A stretch of 64,000 nucleotides of DNA, from the NCBI GenBank assembly GCA_034509735.1, contig JACGWO010000001.1, forward strand, positions 9,688,854 through 9,752,853, given 5' to 3'. Below are positions 57,060 to 64,000 of this stretch, one piece after another; the first letter of the stretch is position 1, and each line of letters begins with the position of its first letter. The notes below the pieces were generated by a model, which was not told the DNA's origin, made no database searches, and saw nothing but the letters and a program-made list of their open reading frames with translations. Position numbers and translations under genes: made by a program. This stretch comes from Sesamum alatum. Lineage: Eukaryota > Streptophyta > Magnoliopsida > Lamiales > Pedaliaceae.

Positions 57060-58455
57060 CAGGCCAATTTACACAAGTGCTTCTCTAACCCCGGAAGAAG
57101 ACAAGGCTTATGTCGCACTACTCCATGAGTATAAAGACGTATTCGCATGGTCCTACAAAGAAATGCCCGGGCTAGATCCAAAAGTAGCTGTGCACCACTT
57201 ATCCGTAAAGAAGGGGGCTCGTCCTGTCAAACAAGCTCAACGTAGGTTTCGACCTGAGCTAATCCCATTGATTGAATATGAGGTAAACAAAACTTATTGA
57301 AGTTGGTTTTATTCGAGAAGTCAAGTATCCTACGTGGATCTCTAGCATCGTGCCCGTGAGGAAGAAGAATGGGCAGATACGAGTATGTGTTGACTTCAGG
57401 GACTTGAATAATGCATGTCCCAAGGACGACTTCCCATTACCTATCGCCGAGTTAATGATAGACGCCACTACGGGTCATGAAGCCCTATCTTTCATGGATG
57501 GATCATCCGGATATAACCAAATACGTATGGAACCAGCGGACGAGGAATTGACAGCATTTCGCACTCCCAAAGGTAATATTGCTACAAAGTTATGCCTTTC
57601 GGATTAAAGAACGCCGGCGCCACATATCAAAGGGCGATGCAAAAGATCTTCGACGACATGCTCCACAAGAATGTAGAATGCTATGTTGATGACTTGGTCG
57701 TGAAGTCAAAAACGAGAGGATCATCTCCATGACTTGAGAAAAGTTTTTGAACGTTGAGAAGATACCAACTGAAGATGAATCCCTCCAAGTGTGCATTCGG
57801 AGTTACATCCGGAAAATTCCTTGGGTTCATCGTTCGTCAACGGGGTATAGAGATTGAGCAAGCCAAGATTGATGCCATTTTGAGAATGCCAGAACCTAGG
57901 AATATCCATGAGCTCAAGAGTTTGCAAGGAAAGCTCGCGTATCTTCGGAGATTCATTTCCAATCTAGCAGGCCGTTGTCAACCATTCAGTCGCCTAATGA
58001 AGAAGGATGTGCCGTTCGAATGGGATGAGACTTGTGATAAAGCATTCAGAAGCATAAAATCCTACTTGATGAAGCCTCCGGTGTTGGTTGCACCCGTCCC
58101 CGGACGCCCCTTAATTCTGTACGTTGCTGCTCAAGAGCGCTCCGTGGGAATCTTACTTGCCCAGAAGAATGATGAGGGGAAAGAGAATGCTTTATACTAT
58201 TTAAGCAGAACGATGACACCAAACGAGCTGAATTATTCACCTATCGAAAAGCTATGTTTAGCGCTCATCTTCGCAATCCAAAAGTTGAAGCATTACTTTC
58301 AGTCACACAGCGTCCATCTAGTCTCAAAAGCAAATCCCCTGAAATATGTCATGGCAAAGCCAGTACTGTCTGAAGACTCGCAAGATGGTATCTTCAGCTT
58401 GCAACAGTTCGAGATCACATACGTTCCTCAAAAGGCTGTGAAGGGACAGTTTTAG
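57060..58455 (+). pseudogene. Reverse transcriptase and first RNase H of the Ty3/gypsy element
   Basis: Conserved RT blocks appear in order: SSIVPVRKKNGQIRVCVDFRD, NNACPKDDFPLP, FMDGSSGYNQI, MPFGLKNAGATYQRAM and the catalytic CYVDD at about 57,680. The RT connection and RNase H follow, with LQGKLAYLRRFISN and the late motif LNYSPIEKLCLAL. Frame breaks lie near 57,297, 57,578 and 57,730, and an in-frame TAG follows at about 58,453. The catalytic Asp pair is intact, but the ORF cannot be translated as one protein. Confidence 0.8.
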
Positions 58456-58529
58456 CCAGACTTTTTAGCCGATCACCCCATGCCTGCCGAGTGGGAATTG
58501 TCTGATGACTTGCCGGACGAGGATGTCCT

Positions 58530-58945
58530 TCTGAATTGAAGTTACGCCTCCCTGGAAGATGTACTTTGATGGAGCTGCCCATAGAGAAGGAGCCGGGGCT
58601 GGAGTTGTCTTTGTCACGTCTGAAGAGGAAGTCTTGCCTTATTCTTCACCTTAACCCAGAATCTGTTCAAATAATATGGCGGAATATCAGGCTTTAATCC
58701 TCGGATTGGAAATGGCAGTGGACACAAAAGCAACGACACCTAAAAGTGTACGGAGACTCTCAGTTAGTGATTAATCAACTCCTCGGGTCTCTACGAAGTC
58801 AAAAAGCCTGAGTTGCTTCCATACTATAACTACGCAAGAAGGCTGATAGGATGGATAGGAGATGTAGAACTTGAGCACCTGTTGAGAAAGGATAATAAAC
58901 AAGCCGATGCATTGGCAAGCTCGCTTCAACCCTCTCGATGACCGA
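58530..58945 (+). pseudogene. Second (archaeal-type) RNase H of the Ty3/gypsy element
   Basis: The start MYFDGAAHREGAGAGVVF (about 58,560) carries the RNase H beta-strand Asp and Gly-rich turn. The end has KDNKQADALAS (about 58,890), the usual C-terminal Asp motif. Frame breaks lie between them. A second RNase H placed between RNase H and integrase is the mark of the Tat lineage of plant Ty3/gypsy elements, which supports the lineage call. Confidence 0.65.
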
Positions 58946-59149
58946 TAAGGAGACGCGCATACCAATATGTAAGAATTGGGTCATACCACCGGTCTTCAGT
59001 GATGATGAGGATGACACATTCCAAGAAGAAGAAAATCATGTCATGGAAGTTTTCGAAATTGAGGAAGATGATTGGCGACAACCACTCGTCGATTACTTGA
59101 AGTACAAGAAGTTACCCGACGACATACGACGAAGGGCTGAAATTCGGCG

Positions 59150-60320
59150 GCGAGCGTCTCGCTTCATCTACTCAAAGACACGCTCTACAGACGTTCGTTT
59201 TGATGGTATTTTCTACGCTGCCTAAACAATGAGGAGCAAATGCAGGCTATGGAAGAAGCTCACTCGGAGTTTGTGGTGCCCACCAATCTGGACCAAAGCT
59301 ACACTTCCGTTAAAAAGAATGGGTTATTACTGGGCCCACAATGGTTAAAGATTGCATTAGACTACGCACGGAAGATGTCAAGCCTGTCAAATTCACGCCA
59401 ATTTTATCCACCAACCACCCGAGCCATTGCACCCTACTGTAGCTTCATGGCCCTTCGATGCTTGGGGTTTGGACGTCGTAGGACCCATGACGAAGTCCTC
59501 CGGTGGTCACCTGTATATCTTGGCGGAACTGACTACTTCTCTAAATGGGCTGAAGCAGTCCCCCTCAAAGAAGTGAAGAAAGAGAATGTTGCTGATTTCA
59601 TCCGTACACACATCATATATCGCTACGGAGTGCCCAGGTATATCATCACTGATAATGGAAAACCCTTCCGTAACAGCTTTGATAGACAAATTGTGTCAAA
59701 AGTTTGCATTCAAACAGAGAAACTCTTCTATGTACAATGCCGCTGCCAATGGCCTTGCTGAAGCTTTTAACAAAACTTTGTGCAGCCTATTGAAGAAAGT
59801 AGTGACCAAGTCAAAACGGATTGGCACGAGAGAATTGGAGAAGCTCTATGGGCATATAGAACCACTGTCAGAACGCCTACGCAAGCAACTCCTTATGCCC
59901 TGGTTTATGGAGTTGAGGCGGTCCTTCACTTGAGCAACAAATCCCTTCATTAAGGATGGCGATACAAGAAGGGCTTACTGAAGAAGAAAACGTGCGAAAT
60001 ACGGCTTCAAGAGCTAGAGCTCTCGATGAGAAGAGTTGAAGCACAACAAAGGCTCGAGTTGTTATCAAGCCCGACTATCCAAAGCATTCAATAAGAAGGT
60101 TCGCCTTCGCTCTTTCCAAGTCGGTGATCTAGTACTCACAGTGAGAAGGCCTATAATCACAACGCATCGAACGGGAAACAAGTTTCTTGCCAAAATGGGA
60201 CGGTCCGTATGTTGTCAAAGAAGTCTACACAAATGGTGCATATAAGCTGGTTGCTGAAGACGGCTTGAGGATAGGCCCGATAAATGGAAAGTTTCTTGAA
60301 GCGGTATTACGCCTAAAACA
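59150..60320 (+). pseudogene. Integrase of the Ty3/gypsy element
   Basis: A zinc-finger part around 59,230-59,400 is broken by frame changes. The catalytic core shows DYFSKWAEAVPLKEV (first Asp just upstream), VPRYIITDNGKPF (second Asp) and NGLAEAFNKTL (third residue, Glu). A C-terminal chromodomain-less tail with VGDLVLTVRRPI continues to about 60,300, followed by A-rich tracts (60,320-60,410). Frame breaks near 59,690 and 59,930 disable it. Confidence 0.75.
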
Positions 60321-60830
60321 AAAAAAAAAAAAACAAAAGAGGAAAAAGCAAAAAAAAAAAAAACAAAAACAAAAACAAGTAAGTAAAAAAAAAAAAAAAA
60401 AAAAAAACTCCTGGCCCGCATGAGTATAAAACTGTGAACGGCCCTCCCCTCTCCAAACAAATATTTTGTACCCCTGAACTACGAATTGACTTGATCCTCT
60501 TGATGAGGTACGTAGGCAGCTTAGATATTCTAAGTTCAGTCATAACACTTAATATGAGTTTTACTCCTCTTATTAAATCGTCAAGAATGGAAGTACTTAA
60601 GCGTGCTCAAAGATTGCAAGATAGAAAGAAAAAAAAAAAAAAAAGAAAAAATCTTCTATTACGTAATCTCAAAGGAAACACTTGGAGTTCATAACATGGG
60701 ACAAAGAAAAGAGAAATCAAATGCGATAAAATAAAAGGTCCTAAGCTTAATCTCAAGCAAAGGGGCGCAGATCCTTCAACCCTTTCTTGAGGGCTTCCAA
60801 GTGTGTCCTTGAAGCCTCCAAACTTGCAAA
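60320..60830. other. A-rich non-coding junction between integrase and the antisense ORF
   Basis: Several poly-A tracts of 10-23 bases interrupted by C and G (60,320-60,410 and about 60,630-60,650). No ORF is supported. In this retrotransposon group the stretch separates sense pol from the antisense extra ORF. Confidence 0.6.
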
Positions 60831-61538
60831 CTACTTCATCGTTGAGGGGGTAGTATTCTCAAGCGCTGCAATTTCCCTCCACAATTTCACGAACTCCAAA
60901 CTTGGGGCACTATGGAAAAGCTGATTTTCTTCCTTCAGAGTGGCACACAGGTTCCTCTTGCGCTCTTTCAAATCCGAAAGCTCCTTCTCAACACGCTTCA
61001 ACTCGTCCGTAGTAGATTGGACCTTGGAAGCGTCCCCACTTTCTTTAGCTCGGGCCTCTTGAAGACGATCGTTGGCTTCCTTCAACTTCCGGTCGAAAAG
61101 ATCTTGGATAACCTTTCAGAAGACGATGACCTCGCCACATCATAAGCAGCAGCCTTGGCAAACAATGCATTCATTGATTCTTCCACATTTGAGATATCAA
61201 AATTCTGAAAACTCTTCACAGACTCAAGAACGAAGTAAACGTCGTCTTCGATTGATGAGATGAAATCAATTGGGGTGTTTGATATCTTCACGAGAAGATC
61301 ACTCCACAGCTTCTGAAGAAACTCCTTTTGATGATTAAGAAAGAACCTCTCGCCTTCAAATACCGACACAGCGGCTGGGCAGAAGGGTTGTTTCCCTTAA
61401 GCTCCATTCCAAGAGGACAAGTCGTAGTCCAAATAAAGTCGACGCTTGACTGTCTTGAGAAGTTTCATCGTCTTCAACGGCTAAAGACCTCGGCTTCAAC
61501 TGTATGATGACGCATCAGCCAAAGTTTGAAACAATCAC

Positions 61539-61571
<33 letters not shown>

Positions 61572-63222
61572 AAAGAAGAAGAGGGACAAAAAAAATAACC
61601 TCCTTGACAAAGTTCAACGTCGATGGTCCATGACTTGAGCCCTTCATCCAAGCAACGTCGATGTTTTATTGGTTTTCGAGTCCCTCTTCGGCCTCTTCCA
61701 ATGACGATCAGAGTTGCTTACTCCCACTTACTTCCAAGGAACGAGGAGCATTTCGCTTCTTATCTACTTCAAAGGGTTCAACCACTTGAGAATTTCGCTT
61801 GGGAAGGAAACAAGCCGGCCTCACGAGGTTGATCTTGGGCGACTCTTTCACCGCACAACTTGCCTTTTGAAGAAGCTTGACTTGGGCCCAAAGCAAGTAC
61901 TTCGTCAATGTTTTCTTCAAAGTAAGCCACCGTGAACTCCAAGCCACCACCTTGTACGCCTCGGAGGGGAAACTTCTTCATATTTGGGGGCATGGGAGGG
62001 AAACACCACCTTTTCCTTAGTCTTGGACAGAGTGCACATGCGCCAATAACGGATTCCACCCTCTAAAGAAGTTTCGCGAAAATCTTTGCGAAAGAATCCC
62101 CAGCACTTCTTGGAAGAAACCAAATTGCACGACTAAATCGATGAGGGCTATAGGGCTCAACAACGAAGTGATCGCCTTGCCGCAAAGGAAGGTAGTTCCA
62201 ACGGACGGTCCATGAAATAGATTTCTTCAGATTCTTTGGCATGCCCGTCGTCTGTGAATAAAAAAATCTTTGTCCCTCACAATCATATTGCAAGTCCAAG
62301 AAATAATAGTCGGCCTCTGTGTAGCCGCTTTCTCGCCTCTTGCGGATCGTAGTACTTTGCGCCTCCTTCGCCTGAAAAGAGCGTCATCTTGGGCCCTCGA
62401 ACGCTTTGCACAAGTTGATAATGAGTCTTGAAATAATAAGCTATTCAACTATAAACAAAATGAATCGGAAATGGAGAGTGTCACGCGAGTTGGCCTTGGG
62501 GAGCCGGAAATCTTATTACAAACCTCTGTAAATACTAGCCAAGACAGAACTGCAAGACCAATCCTTCGACCGGCTGCCATAGCATTTGCCACCTTGAAAA
62601 TACTGGGGTATTGAAACCGAAATTTGAGTGGGAAGGACAAAGTACAAAGCCAACACAGCCAAATACGCCGGCCAAGAATGTCTCTTCCTTTGAACTCTCT
62701 TCAATACCAAGCCTCGAGAGAACAAAGATACCTGCCGCCGTGGACCACTTGCCATGTACCCCAACGGTCCCGGAGGGGTTATGAGTTGATTTAGGACGAA
62801 CGGCCTTCTTCTCTTTACGTGGAGGAGGCTCGCAGTATTTCGTCGCCCTTCTAAGCCAAAACTTGATCCCATTTGTCGATAGAACCTTGAGAGGGTTGAC
62901 CATCGTTATTACTCTTTCGAAGCAAATGGTAAGCATGGAGTAGGAACTTGCGAAGAACGAGGCACAAGTCTCCGTCCTGTCTCGTCAACCCCGTTAAGCT
63001 CCTTTGACACTCTGGAACAACTTCGTCATAAAGGAGTCCCGCCATAGGAAGTCTGGAAAGGGTATGCACGTCCCACCAACGAAATAGGGACAATTTCCCA
63101 AAGGACGTCAGAAGAGTATTGGTGGATGGCACCACGCTTCGCAAAACGCCTTTGACGATATCAGAATTGCGGTCGTAGGTAATATAGTGAGGCGTATTAC
63201 GCATCATATACTTGGGCCGCAA
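60831..63222 (-). pseudogene. Antisense PMD-like (plant mobile domain / 'aminotransferase-like') ORF of the retrotransposon
   Basis: Read from 63,222 leftward: HYITYDRNSDIVKGV, then LLYDEVVPECQRSL and CLVLRKFLLHAYHLL, the usual N-terminal phrase of this transposon PMD group. Next come VNPLKVLSTNGIKFWLRR (62,800-62,900) and PPPRKEKKAVRPKSTHNPSG. A core follows, split across two frames, with ALYFVLPTQISVSIPQYF and SVLASIYRGL (62,516-62,680). A C-terminal coiled-coil-like region (DELKRVEKELSDLKERKRNL) lies at 60,831-61,085, preceded by a helical stretch at 61,082-61,369. Poly-A/T and frame breaks interrupt it. Function is unknown. Confidence 0.6.
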
Positions 63223-64000
63223 CTAGCTTGTCTTAATGCACCGGCTGAGTACATCTTCTGTTCCACTCCCAAACCCTTTCGATGAAATGGAAACTCGCCT
63301 CTCGGCAAAGTGAAAGTTGTCGCCCCCACTTGGCTTTCCCTTCAATTTGATGCTGCGGCCCTAACCTAACGTCGGGCTAGAGAGCTTGGTTCATTAGAAC
63401 AACGGTGATGAGTCGCTTGTTAGAGACCACGCCCGTGGAAGTTCTTGCTCAATGAGACTTCTCGAGACCATTGTTCCGTGTGAAGTGGAAGTCGTCAACC
63501 TCGGCCATTTGCTTCACATATCGACCAAATGAAGGAGCATGAGTCACCAAAGTTGTTCTTTGTCCGAGGGTTGAGTTTTTCATCGTCAAGAATGATCAAG
63601 TTCTGTTGACCGGAGGAAAAGAGGCTTCGTCTTTGAAGTAAACCATGTTGCAACCATTATTCTCAAAGCACAAAGGAATAGGTTTTAATTGAGTTAGTGA
63701 AAAAAAAGAAACTCAAATAAATCTATGACATACCGTTGGTAAAAACACATGGATTCGCAAAGGAATTGGTTCAACGACCTACACCCTTTTATATGCTAGA
63801 TCCGATCCCGTCGAGACAGACAAGATTTCATGGTTTCATAAAATAGCTAAGGGTTGAAAGTGAAAAAAAAAAGGAAGAAGAAGGGAAAAACTAGTGATCG
63901 GCAAAACGAATAAACTCTCTCAAGAGTAAAGTGTGGTACTGTAAAGGAATTAAACATCATAACATACCTTTAGCAAATTGTCAAGCGGTGACAGGAGGCT
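63223..64000. other. Retrotransposon tail, unresolved
   Basis: No coding sequence is supported. The stretch probably belongs to the antisense ORF's promoter side or the approach to the 3' LTR. I saw no clear polypurine tract followed by TG...CA termini before the window edge. Confidence 0.4.

Larger units (their letters stand above)
53374..64000 (+). mobile_element. Ty3/gypsy LTR retrotransposon, Tat-like, degraded
   Basis: Plus-strand gag, protease, reverse transcriptase, RNase H, a second RNase H and integrase appear in order from about 53,839 to 60,320, all with frameshifts. An antisense PMD-like ORF occupies 60,831-63,222. The gap with 'tttggcacgcccagtgggac' at 53,771-53,790 is a phrase typical of the 5' leader of this group, just after a likely LTR end near 53,770. 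The order RT-RNH, second RNH, INT and an antisense extra ORF is characteristic of the Tat lineage. No 3' LTR was found inside the window and the 5' LTR start is not located, so both ends are open. MULE-3 abuts the left side. Confidence 0.75.

Overview
This is nuclear DNA of a flowering plant, most likely a eudicot. The genes have many short exons with GT/AG introns, the spacers are AT-rich, and every recognisable protein has close plant relatives. The species cannot be told from the window alone; an asterid is my guess. I saw no rRNA, tRNA or CRISPR array, and nothing bacterial.

The left half (1-32,600) is ordinary gene space with seven intact protein genes that I could splice in frame by hand. 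In order they are: a HIPP26-type isoprenylated metal-binding protein (+); squalene epoxidase (-, 8 exons); an MSI2/MSI3-like WD40 histone-binding protein (+, 6 exons); a group F bZIP of the zinc-deficiency type bZIP19/23 (-); a USP-plus-kinase receptor-like cytoplasmic kinase (-, 10 exons); a type I ROP/RAC small GTPase with a CSIL tail (-, 7 exons); and the replication factor MCM10 (-, 11 exons). An eighth gene, a GH35 beta-galactosidase (+, 19 exons), lies at 41,502-45,747. These genes do not form a pathway; they are independent housekeeping or regulatory genes. The spacers hold MITE-like and foldback repeats.

The right part is transposon territory. At 33,990-41,034 a stack of nested elements can be read from target-site duplications. 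An outer long-TIR element contains a Mutator-like element (MULE) with a broken GRF zinc-finger gene (9-bp TSD), a probable solo LTR, a second MULE inside that LTR (9-bp TSD) with a MuDRA N-terminal fragment, and a CACTA MITE (3-bp TSD). Downstream of the beta-galactosidase gene a 6.6-kb MULE (46,717-53,363, 10-bp TSD, TIRs of about 300 bp) has a two-armed layout. A decayed MuDR transposase reads rightward, and a decayed plant mobile domain (PMD) gene with a possible Myb/SANT-like module reads leftward. The two arms diverge from a hairpin-dense spacer.

From about 53,400 to the window end lies a frameshifted Ty3/gypsy retrotransposon. Its second RNase H domain and extra antisense ORF point to the Tat lineage. 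That antisense ORF is also PMD-like, so two neighbouring elements of different classes each carry a PMD gene. This pairing is the most interesting biology in the window.
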